Assembly: GCA_020161015.1 (NCBI GenBank)
Contig: JAIUOT010000014.1
Coordinates: 1 to 64,000 of the forward strand
Reading direction: 5' to 3'
Source of the DNA: Actinomycetota bacterium
GTDB taxonomy: Bacteria; Actinomycetota; Actinomycetes; Propionibacteriales; Propionibacteriaceae
DNA length: 64,000 nucleotides
Of this stretch, positions 8,047 through 17,982 are shown in pieces. The position numbers and the translations under genes were made by a program. How positions within the stretch are numbered: position 1 is the stretch's first letter; each line of letters begins with the position of its first letter. Under the pieces are notes generated by a model, which saw nothing but the letters and a program-made list of their open reading frames with translations, was not told where the DNA came from and did no database searches.

Positions 8047-11000
8047 GCAGCTTCAACGAGTCCGTCGTCGAGCAGGCCACGCTGGAGTGGCTCGCCGACC
8101 TCGGCTACCAGACCTTGCACGGGCCGGACATCTCGCCGGGCGGAGACGGCGGCCAACTGCGCGACTCATTCGCCGACGTCGTGCTGATCGATCGTCTGCT
8201 GCCCACCGTGCGTGGGCTGAACGCCGGCATCGAGAGCTCCGTCATCGACCAGGCGATCAGGCGGCTGCTGCGGCCGGAGTCGCAGAACCCGATCGACGAG
8301 AACTACCGCATCCACCAGTTCCTCATCGGTGGCATCCCCGTCGAGCACCGCGGCGCCGATGGGCATGCGCGCACGATCCGCGTGAAGCTGATCGACTTCG
8401 ACACCCCGGTGATGAACGACTGGTTGGCTGTCAACCAATTCACGGTGACGAAGGACGGCAAGAACCGCCGTCCCGACGTGGTCGTCTTCGTCAACGGCAT
8501 GCCACTCGCGCTCTTCGAGCTGAAGAACCCGGCCGACGAGTACGCCAACATGAAGGGTGCTTGGAACCAGGTCCAGACATACCGCCACGACATCGCGCCG
8601 ATCTTCGACTTCAACGCCGTCACGGTGATCTCCGACGGCGTCCCCAGCGCGGCGATGAGTTCCTTTACTGGAGCGTTCGAGCACTACGCCCCGTGGAAGA
8701 CCATCGACGGCCGCGACGTCATAACCGACCGTCCTGCTCTCGAAGTGCTCATCCGTGGCGTCTTTGAGCCGAAGCGGTTCCTCGACATCCTGCGCAACTT
8801 TGTGGTCTTCAGCGACGAGACGGTCACCGACAGGGCGACTGGCCAACTGATGCGCTCGCTCGTCAAGCGCGTCACGAAGTACCACCAGTACTGGGCTGTG
8901 AACACCGCCGTGGAGTCGACGGTCAAGGCGGCGAGCCCCGAGGGCGACAAGCGCGGAGGAGTCGTTTGGCACACCCAGGGCTCAGGCAAGAGCTTGGAGA
9001 TGGTCTTCTACGCGGCCAAGATCATGCGCGACTCGCGCATGGAGAACCCGACGCTCGTCTTCATCACCGACCGCAACGACCTGGACGACCAACTCTTCGG
9101 CGAGACGTTTTCGCCCGCGACGATCTTGCCAGAGAAGCCCGTGCAGGCCGAGAACCGTACCCATCTGCGCGAGCTGCTTCAGCGGGCCTCGGGCGGCATC
9201 GTCTTCACCACACTCCAGAAGTTCGCCCCCGAAGAGCTCGGCGACACGAATCCCGTCCTCACCGATCGCCGCAACGTCATCATCGTCGCCGACGAGGCTC
9301 ACCGCTCGCAATACGGCTTCGGCGAGACCCTCGACTCCCAGGGCCGCCTCAAGGCTGGCCTCGCCAAGCACATGCGCGACGCGCTCCCAGGAGCGACCTG
9401 CCTCGGGTTCACCGGCACGCCGATCGAGACGACCGACAAGTCAACCCGCGCGGTGTTCGGCGACTACATCGACATCTACGACCTCACCCGCGCGGTCGAG
9501 GACGGCGCCACCGTCAAGATCTTCTACGAGCCAAGACTCGTGAAGGTCGGCCTCAGCGAGACCATCGGGGGCGAACTCGACGCCCTCGCCGACGAGATCA
9601 CTGAGCAGGTCGAGGAGACCGCGGCGTCGGTCGCGAAGTCGCGCTGGGCGCGCCTCGAAGCAATCGTCGGCGCCGAGGAGCGCCTCGACCTCGTCGCCGG
9701 CGAGATCGTCGAGCACTGGGAGAAGCGCCGCGAGTCGATGATCGGCAAGGGCATGATCGTCGCGATGAGTCGCCGCATCGCCGTCAAGCTCTACGAGAAG
9801 ATCGTCGCACTCCGTCCTGACTGGCACACCGACGATCACAAGACCGGGAAGATCAAGGTGATCATGACCGGGTCGGCCTCCGACCCACAGGAATACCAGC
9901 CGCACCTCCACGACAAGGCCACCCGCAAAGAAATCCAGGTTCGCGCGAAGAACCCCGATGACGAACTGGAACTCGTCATCGTGCGCGACATGTGGCTCAC
10001 CGGCTTCGACGCTCCCGCCATGCACACCATGTACGTCGACAAGACGATGCAGGGCGCTGGGCTCATGCAGGCGATCGCTCGCGTGAACCGGACGTTCCGC
10101 GACAAGCCCGGTGGACTCATCGTCGATCTTATCGGCGTGTATGCCAGCCTCCAGGAGGCACTCAAGGTCTACTCGCCGTCCGACCGCGATCAGGCTGGCG
10201 TGCCGATCGACGAGATGGTCGCCGTCATGCTGGAGAAGCACGACATCGTCACGTCCCTGCTGCACGGCGTCGCGTTCGACTCCTCGCCCGAGCTAGCGGC
10301 GGGCGACCGCCTCGCCCAGTACGCGAAGGTGCTGGACTTCGTGATGGCCGACCCCGACCGGACGAAGCGCTACAACGACCAGGTGCTCGCCCTCGCGAGG
10401 ACGTTCGCGTTGTGCGGCGCACGCGACGAGGCCGCGGCCATCAGCAACGACGTGCGCCTCTTCGTCGACGTGCGTGCCGCGATCCTCAAGGTTGTAGACC
10501 CCGGCTCGGGACGGAGCGGTTCCGGTGCCGTCGACGTCGACACCGCCATCGGCCAACTCGTCAACGACGCCGTGGTGGGTGATCAGGTGATTGACATCTA
10601 CCAGCTTGCCGGCATCGAGACACCCGAACTGTCAATCCTGTCCGATGAGTTCCTCGACGGGCTGGTCGACAAGGACAAGCCTAATCTCCAAATGGGGCTG
10701 CTGCGGCGCCTCCTCGACGACCACATCCGCACGATCAGGCGCAGCAACATCGTGCAGACGCGCAAGTTCTCGGAGATGCTCGACGAGGCGATCAACCGGT
10801 ACAACAACCGTTCACTGAGCTCGGCCGAGATCATCGCCGAACTCGTGAACCTCGCCAAAGCGATGCGGGTCGACATGCAGCGCAAGGCTGGACTCGGCTT
10901 ACGCGAGGATGAGGTCGCCTTCTACGACGCTGTCGCCCTGAACGAGTCGGCAGTCACTGAGCTCGGCGACGAGACACTCAAGGCCATCGCCCGTGACCTG

Positions 11001-11192
11001 GTGCGCACAATCCGCGACAACTGGACCATCGACTGGGACGTTAAGGAAAGCGTTCGAGCCAAGATGCGCTCTGCCGTCCGGCGCATACTCGTTCGTTACG
11101 ACTATCCACCTGACGCGGAGGTGGAGGCAATCGCGCTCGTCATCGAACAGGCCGAGATCTTCGCGGCGAATGACGAGGAATTCGGGTTCTGA
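8043..11192 (+). CDS. hsdR: Type I restriction endonuclease and translocase subunit HsdR
   Basis: The product is 1049 residues and full length. HsdR translocates DNA with ATP and cuts it far from an unmethylated site. The N-terminal PD-(D/E)XK nuclease is visible as D145, then E159-L-K161, followed by Q176 and Y180 of the QxxxY motif. The SF2 motor follows: Walker A GSGKS at 313-317, DEAH at 417-420 and the motif III-like FTGTP at 456-460. Helicase motifs continue to RDMWLTGFDAPAMHTMYVDK and QAIARVNR. A C-terminal helical region of about 300 residues is expected to bind the HsdM/HsdS core. All motifs look intact, so restriction is probably active. Confidence 0.96.
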   Translation: MSSFNESVVEQATLEWLADLGYQTLHGPDISPGGDGGQLRDSFADVVLIDRLLPTVRGLNAGIESSVIDQAIRRLLRPESQNPIDENYRIHQFLIGGIPVEHRGADGHARTIRVKLIDFDTPVMNDWLAVNQFTVTKDGKNRRPDVVVFVNGMPLALFELKNPADEYANMKGAWNQVQTYRHDIAPIFDFNAVTVISDGVPSAAMSSFTGAFEHYAPWKTIDGRDVITDRPALEVLIRGVFEPKRFLDILRNFVVFSDETVTDRATGQLMRSLVKRVTKYHQYWAVNTAVESTVKAASPEGDKRGGVVWHTQGSGKSLEMVFYAAKIMRDSRMENPTLVFITDRNDLDDQLFGETFSPATILPEKPVQAENRTHLRELLQRASGGIVFTTLQKFAPEELGDTNPVLTDRRNVIIVADEAHRSQYGFGETLDSQGRLKAGLAKHMRDALPGATCLGFTGTPIETTDKSTRAVFGDYIDIYDLTRAVEDGATVKIFYEPRLVKVGLSETIGGELDALADEITEQVEETAASVAKSRWARLEAIVGAEERLDLVAGEIVEHWEKRRESMIGKGMIVAMSRRIAVKLYEKIVALRPDWHTDDHKTGKIKVIMTGSASDPQEYQPHLHDKATRKEIQVRAKNPDDELELVIVRDMWLTGFDAPAMHTMYVDKTMQGAGLMQAIARVNRTFRDKPGGLIVDLIGVYASLQEALKVYSPSDRDQAGVPIDEMVAVMLEKHDIVTSLLHGVAFDSSPELAAGDRLAQYAKVLDFVMADPDRTKRYNDQVLALARTFALCGARDEAAAISNDVRLFVDVRAAILKVVDPGSGRSGSGAVDVDTAIGQLVNDAVVGDQVIDIYQLAGIETPELSILSDEFLDGLVDKDKPNLQMGLLRRLLDDHIRTIRRSNIVQTRKFSEMLDEAINRYNNRSLSSAEIIAELVNLAKAMRVDMQRKAGLGLREDEVAFYDAVALNESAVTELGDETLKAIARDLVRTIRDNWTIDWDVKESVRAKMRSAVRRILVRYDYPPDAEVEAIALVIEQAEIFAANDEEFGF

Positions 11193-11251
11193 CGTTTACA
11201 TCCTCCTGTTCAGGCCGGATTGATCAAGGTGATACAGGAAGGAGGTAGCCA

Positions 11252-12667
11252 ATGAACGAAATAAAGTGCCCGCACTGCGGGACGGTGTTCACAATCGACG
11301 AGGCTGAGTACGCCAGCCTTGTGCAGCAGGTGCGCACAGCGGAGTTCGAGAAGGAACTCCACTCTCGGCTCGCCGAGGCCGACAAGACCAAGAAGGCCGA
11401 GATTGCGCTTGCTGAGGCGAAGGTCGCCCAGCTGGCGCAGGAGGTTGCCGCGAAGAAGGATGCTGAGATCCAGCGGCTGGAGAGCGAGATCGAGGGCGCC
11501 GGCAAGTCCCAGTCCCTCGCGATCGCGAAGGCCGACCAGGAGGCGCAGAAGGCTCTTAGTGAGAAGGATGCTGAGATCCAGCGCCTCACGAGCGAGCTCG
11601 CGGGTGCTGGGAACGCCCAGCAGCTTGCCCTTGAGAAGGCCGCTGGCGAGGCGCTGCGGACGGCGGCTGAGAAGGATGTCGAGATCGAGCATCTTCGAAG
11701 CGAGCTCGACAAGGCTGGTACGAGCCAGGAGCTCGCCGTCACGAGGGCCGTGGCGGTGGTGCAGCAGAAGCTGGGCGAGGCCGAGAACAAGCTCGTAGTG
11801 CAGGCCGCCGAGCAGCAAGCCAAGGAGTCCTCGCTCAAGGAGTCACACTCGAAGGAGATCGCCCTGCTCCAGGAGCAGGTCGAGCAGTATCGTGACTTCA
11901 AGGCGAAGCAGTCGGTGAAACTCCTGGGTGAATCGCTCGAACAGCACTGCGAGACTGAGTTCAACCGCGTCCGTGCGATGGCGTTCCCGAATGCCAAGTT
12001 CGGCAAGGATAATGACGCATCCACCGGCACCAAGGGTGACTACATCCTCCGTGACTTCAGCGACGACGGCGTCGAGTACATCTCGATCATGTTCGACATG
12101 AAGAACGAGGCGGATACGACGGCCACCAAGAAGAAGAACGGCGACTTCCTCGCGAAGCTCGACAAGGATCGCCGTGACAAGGGCTGTGAATACGCCATCC
12201 TCGTCTCGATGCTCGAAGAAGACTCCGAGCTGTACACGGGGATCACCGATGTCTCCCACGAGTACCCGAAGATGTTCGTCGTCCGTCCCCAGTTCTTCCT
12301 CGCGATCATCGCCTTGCTCCGCGGAGCTGCCCGGGAGACCATCCAGGTCAAGGCCGAGCTCGAACAGACAAAGAAGCAGAACATCGACATCACGAACTTC
12401 GAGTCGGACCTCGAAGACTTCAAGTCGGCATTCGGCCGCAACTACGACCTCGCGAAGCGGAAGTTCGACACCGCTATCGAGGACATCGACAAGGCCATCG
12501 AGCGTCTCCAGAAGGTCAAGGAGGGGCTCCTTGGCTCTGAGAACAACCTGCGCCTCGCCAACGACAAGGCGACCGCCCTCACCGTCAAGAAGCTCACTCG
12601 GGGCAACGAGACGATGAAGCAGAAGTTCGGTGAACTCGAGCCCCCTCACGAGCCCGAGGCCGCCTGA
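11252..12667 (+). CDS. DUF2130 protein with coiled coil and nuclease-like domain
   Basis: The product is 471 residues with an ATG behind AGGAAGGAGG. The N-terminus holds a CPHC zinc-knuckle-like pair (C6, C9). Residues about 25-220 form a long coiled coil that contains three 36-residue repeats. Residues about 225-440 match the DUF2130 domain. Within it, KGDYILRDF (D263) followed by [10 protein letters not shown] (D282-M-K284) looks like the strand and (D/E)XK element of a restriction-endonuclease-like fold. That nuclease reading is my inference from the motif spacing. Family members are often found near RM and defence genes. The gene is 59 bases beyond hsdR and may be co-transcribed with it. 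Confidence 0.85.
   Translation: MNEIKCPHCGTVFTIDEAEYASLVQQVRTAEFEKELHSRLAEADKTKKAEIALAEAKVAQLAQEVAAKKDAEIQRLESEIEGAGKSQSLAIAKADQEAQKALSEKDAEIQRLTSELAGAGNAQQLALEKAAGEALRTAAEKDVEIEHLRSELDKAGTSQELAVTRAVAVVQQKLGEAENKLVVQAAEQQAKESSLKESHSKEIALLQEQVEQYRDFKAKQSVKLLGESLEQHCETEFNRVRAMAFPNAKFGKDNDASTGTKGDYILRDFSDDGVEYISIMFDMKNEADTTATKKKNGDFLAKLDKDRRDKGCEYAILVSMLEEDSELYTGITDVSHEYPKMFVVRPQFFLAIIALLRGAARETIQVKAELEQTKKQNIDITNFESDLEDFKSAFGRNYDLAKRKFDTAIEDIDKAIERLQKVKEGLLGSENNLRLANDKATALTVKKLTRGNETMKQKFGELEPPHEPEAA
11456..11779 (+). repeat. Three 108-bp in-frame repeats in the DUF2130 coiled coil
   Basis: The gene contains three consecutive units whose first codons encode KDAEI (residue 69), KDAEI (105) and KDVEI (141), exactly 36 residues apart. 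Each unit follows the pattern K-D-x-E-I-x-x-L-x-S-E-L/I-x-x-A-G and then an alanine/lysine-rich helix. The similarity is visible in both protein and DNA and indicates recent internal duplication lengthening the coil. Confidence 0.8.
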
Positions 12668-12743
12668 CCTACACATGCGGTGCCCGCTCTCCCATGGTGA
12701 CGAGGGGCACCGCATTGTCAGTATCAGCAAGAAGGATCTACCT

Positions 12744-13532
12744 ATGCAGCACGTGAAGTACGACCTTGGACAGGTCAGGCGCGGATCGACGGTCGTCGTT
12801 ACGCTCGACAAACAGGCGAACGTCCAACTCATGGACAACGGCAACTACTCCAACTACATCGCCGGTCGTCAGTACCACTACTTCGGGGGCCTCATGAGAA
12901 AGTCCCCCGCCACCATTCCGGTGCCCCGAAACGGCCACTGGTTCGTTGCGATCGACCTCGGCGGCGGTTCCGGCCGAATCCGAAGCGGCGTGAGTGTGCA
13001 GCCTCCGCCGCGCGGGAATCTCCCTGTGTACCAGGAGCCTGCCGTTCGCCCACTACGCGACGTGCTCGACGTTCGAGTGCCGCAACGTCCGAGCGACCCG
13101 GAGGTGCTTGACGGCCGCACGTGGGACGTCTTCATCTCGCACGCGAGTGAAGACAAGCTAGCTGTAGCCATTCCGCTGGCTGAGGCGCTCCAAGCACGCG
13201 GGGTGACCGCTTGGCTCGACAAGGCAGAATTGCGAATCGGCGAAAGCCTTCGGAGGCGTATAGACCAAGGGCTTGCGGCGAGCCGGTTCGCAGTTGTTGT
13301 GCTCAGCCCTGCCTACTTCGCTAAGGGCTGGCCGCAGTACGAGTTGGATGGCATCGTCACCCTGAGCGTCGCTGGCAAGCAGGATTTGCTCCCTATCTGG
13401 CACGACCTTAGCCAGGCCGATGTAATGGCGAGGAGCCCGAGCCTGGCCGACAAGCTCGCGCGTTCGACGGGCGATACCGACATCGAGACGATTGCGGACG
13501 AGATCGCCGAACTCGTGAGTGCTGCCCGGTAG
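12744..13532 (+). CDS. DUF1883-TIR domain protein
   Basis: The product is 262 residues from the ATG at 12744; the frame is open upstream to 12630, but that part does not look coding. Residues 1-85 match DUF1883 (start MQHVKYDLGQVRRGSTVVV, then YSNYIAGRQYHYFGG), a beta-rich domain often fused to TIR. A short proline-rich linker leads to a TIR domain at about 127-225. This starts WDVFISHASEDK, has the alphaC-type segment WPQYELDG whose E200 fits the NADase catalytic glutamate, and ends LLPIWHD. TIR proteins of this kind deplete NAD or make nucleotide signals in anti-phage defence. No partner effector gene is adjacent. The DUF2130 gene is 76 bases upstream and on the same strand. Confidence 0.9.
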   Translation: MQHVKYDLGQVRRGSTVVVTLDKQANVQLMDNGNYSNYIAGRQYHYFGGLMRKSPATIPVPRNGHWFVAIDLGGGSGRIRSGVSVQPPPRGNLPVYQEPAVRPLRDVLDVRVPQRPSDPEVLDGRTWDVFISHASEDKLAVAIPLAEALQARGVTAWLDKAELRIGESLRRRIDQGLAASRFAVVVLSPAYFAKGWPQYELDGIVTLSVAGKQDLLPIWHDLSQADVMARSPSLADKLARSTGDTDIETIADEIAELVSAAR

Positions 13533-14113
<581 letters not shown>

Positions 14114-14117
14114 AACA

Positions 14118-14136
14118 GCCCTGACTGGGTCAGGGC
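14118..14136 (-). terminator. Hairpin between metallophosphoesterase and tRNA-Pro
   Basis: The arms GCCCTGAC and GTCAGGGC pair perfectly around a 3-base loop, 31 bases past the stop of the metallophosphoesterase gene on the minus strand. There is no strong U-tract, so termination is plausible but not proven. Confidence 0.5.
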
Positions 14137-14166
14137 CGAGTGGCAGTCTAGCCGAACTCCACCGCC

Positions 14167-15072
14167 TCAGCCATTCGGGCCAGGAGTGAGCGTGAGCAGG
14201 GTCACTTCGGGCGGGCAGGCGAACCGGTACGGGGCGAACGGGGAGGTCCCGACGCCCGCCGACACGTGCAGCCACGAGGTGTGGTCCCCGGCGTGGTAGC
14301 GGCTCAAGCCCTTGGCCTGGGCGGGCGGCAGGTCGCAGTTCGTGGTCAGCGCGCCCCACCAGGGCAGGCACACCTGGCCGCCGTGGGTGTGGCCGGCGAG
14401 CAGCAGGGGCAGGCCGTCCACCGCCATCGCGTCCAGCACCCTCGCGTACGGCGCGTGGGTCACGCCGATCGCCAGGTCGGTGCCCTTCGCCGGACGCCCG
14501 GCGACCTTCGCGTAGTCGTCGTGGTGCAGGTGTGGGTCGTCGGTGCCGCGGAACTCCAGCCGTACGCCGCGCACCTCGATGGTGGCCCGCTGCTCGTTGA
14601 TGTCCTGCCAGGCGCCGGACGCCAGGGCCGCCCGCAACTCCTGGGTGGGCAGGTGCTCCCGGTCCTCGGGCAGGCCGTGGTGCGACGTCGAGCGCGCCAG
14701 GTACGACAGCGGGTTGGTGAACTTCGGGGCGGTGTAGTCGTTCGAGCCGAACACGAACACGCCCGGGACGTCGAGCAGGCGCCCGTAGGCCCGGAGCAGC
14801 GGCTCGAGCGCGTTGGCGTGGGCGATGTTGTCGCCGGTGTTCACCACGAGGTCCGGCTCCAGCCCAGCCAGCGCCGACACGAACCGGTGCTTCGCGTGCT
14901 GGCCCCGCGTCAGGTGGATGTCGGAGACATGGAGCACCCGCAGCTTCTCCGACCCTGCCGGCAGCACCGGGACGCTGACCCGGCGGACGCGGAACGCCCG
15001 CGCCTCCGCGAAGCCGTACGCGACGCAGGCCGCACCGGCCAGCGCGAGCCGGCCGGTGACCTTGCCGATCAC
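14167..15072 (-). CDS. Metallophosphoesterase, Rv3683-like
   Basis: The product is 301 residues from a GTG that overlaps the PBP stop (GTGA), so the two genes are coupled. An N-terminal hydrophobic segment (LALAGAACVAYGFAEA) may anchor it in the membrane. Calcineurin-like metal motifs are present in order: D-I-H in VSDIHLTRG, NTGDN, GSND in VFVFGSND, a later H in GVTHAPY and GHTHGGQ. This is the YkuE-like class of membrane-associated phosphoesterases. Position directly after the PonA2-like PBP reproduces the M. tuberculosis Rv3682-Rv3683 arrangement. Substrate unknown; a role at the envelope is inferred. Confidence 0.88.
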   Translation of the reverse strand: MIGKVTGRLALAGAACVAYGFAEARAFRVRRVSVPVLPAGSEKLRVLHVSDIHLTRGQHAKHRFVSALAGLEPDLVVNTGDNIAHANALEPLLRAYGRLLDVPGVFVFGSNDYTAPKFTNPLSYLARSTSHHGLPEDREHLPTQELRAALASGAWQDINEQRATIEVRGVRLEFRGTDDPHLHHDDYAKVAGRPAKGTDLAIGVTHAPYARVLDAMAVDGLPLLLAGHTHGGQVCLPWWGALTTNCDLPPAQAKGLSRYHAGDHTSWLHVSAGVGTSPFAPYRFACPPEVTLLTLTPGPNG

Positions 15073-17432
15073 GGCTTTCGTGGCTTCTTGGTCGGCGTGG
15101 AGGGGGTCGGCGTCGGCGTGGGATCCGGCAGCGGCTCGGGACCCTTCGACACCCGGATGCCGATCGCGCTGCCCTTCGGTGCGGAGCCCGATCGGGTGAG
15201 GCCGATCAGCCCGCCCTCGCCCACGATGTCGGAGTACTCCTTGGTCGTGTAGGTCGAGAAGCCGGCCTTCGCCAGCGTCAGGCTGCAGGCGGACGGGCCC
15301 ATGCCCGAGCAGCTCGGCACGTCCACCGACTGGCCGTTGAGCACGGACGCGGGCGGATCGACGAACTTGGTGTTCTTGCCGATGTCGGCCAGGGCCTTCT
15401 GCATCGCCGGGCGCAGGATGCGCTGGCCGGCGTCCGCGCCGAAGCCGGTGAGCGTGACGCCGGTCTTCAGCCGCAGGTAGCGCAGGAACCGCTGGCCCCG
15501 GTTCTTCCAGAACTTCTTGAACTTGGGGCCGTTGTCGAAGCTGATGCCGGCGGCGGCCACGAGGTCGGGGGTGTAGGCCACCGACCACTCCGCCTTGTTC
15601 AGCGGCACGGTGCCGGTCTTGCCCGCCATGTCGTAGCCCCAGATGCGCGCGCCGCGCAGCGTCCCGCTGTTGATCGGGCCCTGGAAGACCTTGTTCACCG
15701 CGTCCGCGACGTCGGCGTCGATCACGCGCTTGCAGCCGGCGCTGGGCACCGGCACCTTCGTGCCGTCCTTGGTCGCGATCGACTTGATGATGATCGGGTT
15801 GCAGCGCACGCCACGGTTGGCGAACGTGCCGTAGGCGGTGACCATCGACAGCGGCGTCACGTCGGCGGCGCCCAGCGTGAACGCGGGGAACGCCTCTGTG
15901 GTGAGGTCCTCACCGCTGGCCAGTTCCAGGCCCACCTTCTTGGCCATCTTCACCACCGGGCAGATGCCGACGGCCTGCTCCAGCGGTACGAAGTAGTTGT
16001 TGACCGACTGCGACGTGCCGCGCCACATGTCGTACATGCCCTTCTCGGGCCCGTCGACCACCCAGCGCTTGTTCACCTTCACGCTGCCGTTGCAGGACGG
16101 GAACACCTGGCCCTCGTAGTTCCTGCTGTAGGGCACCTTGAAGCTCGTCCGGACGCCGAAGCCGTTGTCGAGGGCCGCGGCGGCGACGTAGATCTTGAAC
16201 GTCGACCCGCCCTGGAACCCGTTGTAGCCGTTGTAGTCCTGGCCGACGTTGTAGTTGTAGAAGGTCTCGCCCTTCCACTTCTTGCCACCGTCGTTGTCGC
16301 CCATGGTCGGGCGGCTCTGCACCATCGCCCGGATCAGCCCGGTGCTCGGCTCCATCATCGTGATGACGCCGATCACGGGGTCCTTGGCCGCGACGCTCCG
16401 GCTGAGCACCTTCTGCGCGTTGCGCTGGGCCGCCGGGTCGATCTGCGTGGTGATGGTCAGGCCGCCGCGGTAGACGCGCTCGAGGCGCTCCTCCTCGGTG
16501 TTGCCCAGCGCGGTGGCCTGTTGCTTGAGCACCTCGAGGGCGTAGTCACAGACGAACGGGAACTCCGAGTTCGCGCAGCCCTTGAGCGACAGCTTCATCT
16601 TCTTCGGGTCGAACTTCTCCGCCTTCGCCGCTGCCGCCTCCTCCGGGGTGATCACCTCGAGGCTCGCCATGCGGGTGAGCACGTCGTTGCGGCGCTGGAT
16701 GCCGAGCGCGGGGAACTTCACCGGGTTGGTCGCCACCGGGTTGCGCACCAGGCCGGCGAGCATGGCCGCCTGGGCCAGGTTGAGGTCCTTGGCGTGGACG
16801 CCGAAGTAGTGCATCGCCGCCGCCTCGACGCCGTAGGCGCCGTCACCGTAGTAGGCGATGTTCAGGTAGCGCTCAAGGATCTGGTCCTTGGTGAACTTCT
16901 TCTCCACGGCGATCGCGTAGCGCAGCTCGCGCACCTTGCGGGCCAGGGTGTTCTCGGTGGCCGCCGCGCGCGCGGCCGGGTCGTTGTTCTCCTCGGCGGT
17001 CTCCACAAGGACGAGGCGGACGTACTGCTGGGTGAGGCTCGAGCCACCCTGGGTGTTGCCCTGGCTGGTGGAGACGAGCGCGCGCAGCGTGCCGGTGAGG
17101 TCCATGGCGCCGTGCTCGTAGAAGCGGTGGTCCTCGATGGCCACCTGTGCCTTCTGCATGATGGGCGCGATCTCAGACAGCGGGCGGTAGACGCGGTTCT
17201 CGTCGTAGAAGTAGGCGAGCACCTTGCCGTCGACGGTCAGCAACCTCGACCGCTCCCACTGGTCCGGCGTGTCCAGCTCTGTGGGCAGGGTGTCGAGGCT
17301 GTTCAGGGCGTCCTTGCCCGTGGCCGCGGTCATGCCCACGACGGGCACGATCAGGCCCGCAGCGAGCAGCCCACCGAGGATCGCCACGACTCCGAGCATG
17401 ACCAACGAGTAGAGCCGTTTCCCCATGCGCAT
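15069..17432 (-). CDS. Bifunctional class A penicillin-binding protein, PonA2-like, with PASTA domain
   Basis: The product is 787 residues. A short cytoplasmic end and one membrane helix (residues 8-35) precede a GT51 glycosyltransferase domain, with catalytic E100 in IEDHRFYEHG and GGSSLTQQYVR further on. The transpeptidase domain follows, with its active serine in GGSTFKIY near residue 409, SVNNYF near 475 and the KTG triad in AGKTGTVPL near 602. A PASTA-type domain (LNGQSVDVPSCSGM) and a proline/threonine-rich tail end the protein. It polymerises and cross-links peptidoglycan outside the membrane. WhiB diverges from it and the phosphoesterase follows it, matching the ponA2 neighbourhood of mycobacteria. 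The start could also be the ATG two codons later. Confidence 0.93.
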   Translation of the reverse strand: MRMGKRLYSLVMLGVVAILGGLLAAGLIVPVVGMTAATGKDALNSLDTLPTELDTPDQWERSRLLTVDGKVLAYFYDENRVYRPLSEIAPIMQKAQVAIEDHRFYEHGAMDLTGTLRALVSTSQGNTQGGSSLTQQYVRLVLVETAEENNDPAARAAATENTLARKVRELRYAIAVEKKFTKDQILERYLNIAYYGDGAYGVEAAAMHYFGVHAKDLNLAQAAMLAGLVRNPVATNPVKFPALGIQRRNDVLTRMASLEVITPEEAAAAKAEKFDPKKMKLSLKGCANSEFPFVCDYALEVLKQQATALGNTEEERLERVYRGGLTITTQIDPAAQRNAQKVLSRSVAAKDPVIGVITMMEPSTGLIRAMVQSRPTMGDNDGGKKWKGETFYNYNVGQDYNGYNGFQGGSTFKIYVAAAALDNGFGVRTSFKVPYSRNYEGQVFPSCNGSVKVNKRWVVDGPEKGMYDMWRGTSQSVNNYFVPLEQAVGICPVVKMAKKVGLELASGEDLTTEAFPAFTLGAADVTPLSMVTAYGTFANRGVRCNPIIIKSIATKDGTKVPVPSAGCKRVIDADVADAVNKVFQGPINSGTLRGARIWGYDMAGKTGTVPLNKAEWSVAYTPDLVAAAGISFDNGPKFKKFWKNRGQRFLRYLRLKTGVTLTGFGADAGQRILRPAMQKALADIGKNTKFVDPPASVLNGQSVDVPSCSGMGPSACSLTLAKAGFSTYTTKEYSDIVGEGGLIGLTRSGSAPKGSAIGIRVSKGPEPLPDPTPTPTPSTPTKKPRKP

Positions 17433-17524
17433 GGGTTCAAGCGTACGTTACGCGCCCCAGCGGCCGCCCGAGCCGGGCCGCGCGCCGGTTCCCGGCCGGA
17501 TCCCCCCTAGCCAACGGCAGCTTC

Positions 17525-17554
17525 TTGACATACCCTCACCCATACACCTAGCAA
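17525..17554 (+). promoter_or_regulatory. Candidate promoter of the WhiB gene
   Basis: A perfect -35 box TTGACA (17525-17530) is followed 18 bases later by TAGCAA (17549-17554). It lies in the divergent region between the PBP and WhiB genes, about 50 bases ahead of the WhiB start. The -10 is poor, so WhiB-type or other activation is possible. Confidence 0.35.
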
Positions 17555-17601
17555 TTGCGTATACCGCGAAGGCGGGGTGCCCCCGGGAAAGGATGAGAGC
17601 A

Positions 17602-17877
17602 ATGACGCTCGGAGTCGACGACTGGACCCTCCAGGCGAAGTGCCGTGGCCTGCAGGACGAACTGTTCCCCGAGGGTGCCGACCAGAAGCGCGCACGATCG
17701 GTCTGTTTCACCTGCCCCGTGCGCAACGAGTGCCTGGCCGAAGCCCTGGACAACCGGATCGAGTGGGGCGTGTGGGGTGGCCTCACCGAGCGTGAGCGAC
17801 GGCAGTTGCTGCGCCAGCGCACCGACATCACGTCGTGGACGTCGATCCTGTGCCCCAAGGCCCGCCGCTGCGACTGA
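17602..17877 (+). CDS. WhiB-family iron-sulfur regulator, WhiB4-like
   Basis: The product is 91 residues from the second ATG, chosen because AAAGGA lies eight bases upstream; the ATG at 17593 adds three residues. The four cluster cysteines are present: one in AKCRGL, then CFTC and RNEC. The GVWGG turn follows, with ERERRQLLRQRTD as the DNA-binding basic segment. WhiB proteins bind a [4Fe-4S] cluster, sense O2, NO or redox change and act with the primary sigma factor. Divergence from a PonA2-like gene, with RidA and nth downstream, suggests the WhiB4 orthologue, a redox regulator in mycobacteria. That assignment rests on synteny. Confidence 0.9.
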   Translation: MTLGVDDWTLQAKCRGLQDELFPEGADQKRARSVCFTCPVRNECLAEALDNRIEWGVWGGLTERERRQLLRQRTDITSWTSILCPKARRCD

Positions 17878-17982
17878 CCGTCGTCGCCGGGCCACGGGCG
17901 GGGGTGGACGCGCCCGCGGGCGGGTGACCGGCGCCGGACGTCCCCGCTGCGCCGACCCTTCCGCATCACCGATACTGGGCCC

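Noticed and set aside
17593..17601. The earlier WhiB start at 17593
   Set aside because: It would leave the ribosome binding site AAAGGA overlapping the start codon; the ATG at 17602 has better spacing. The difference is only three residues.
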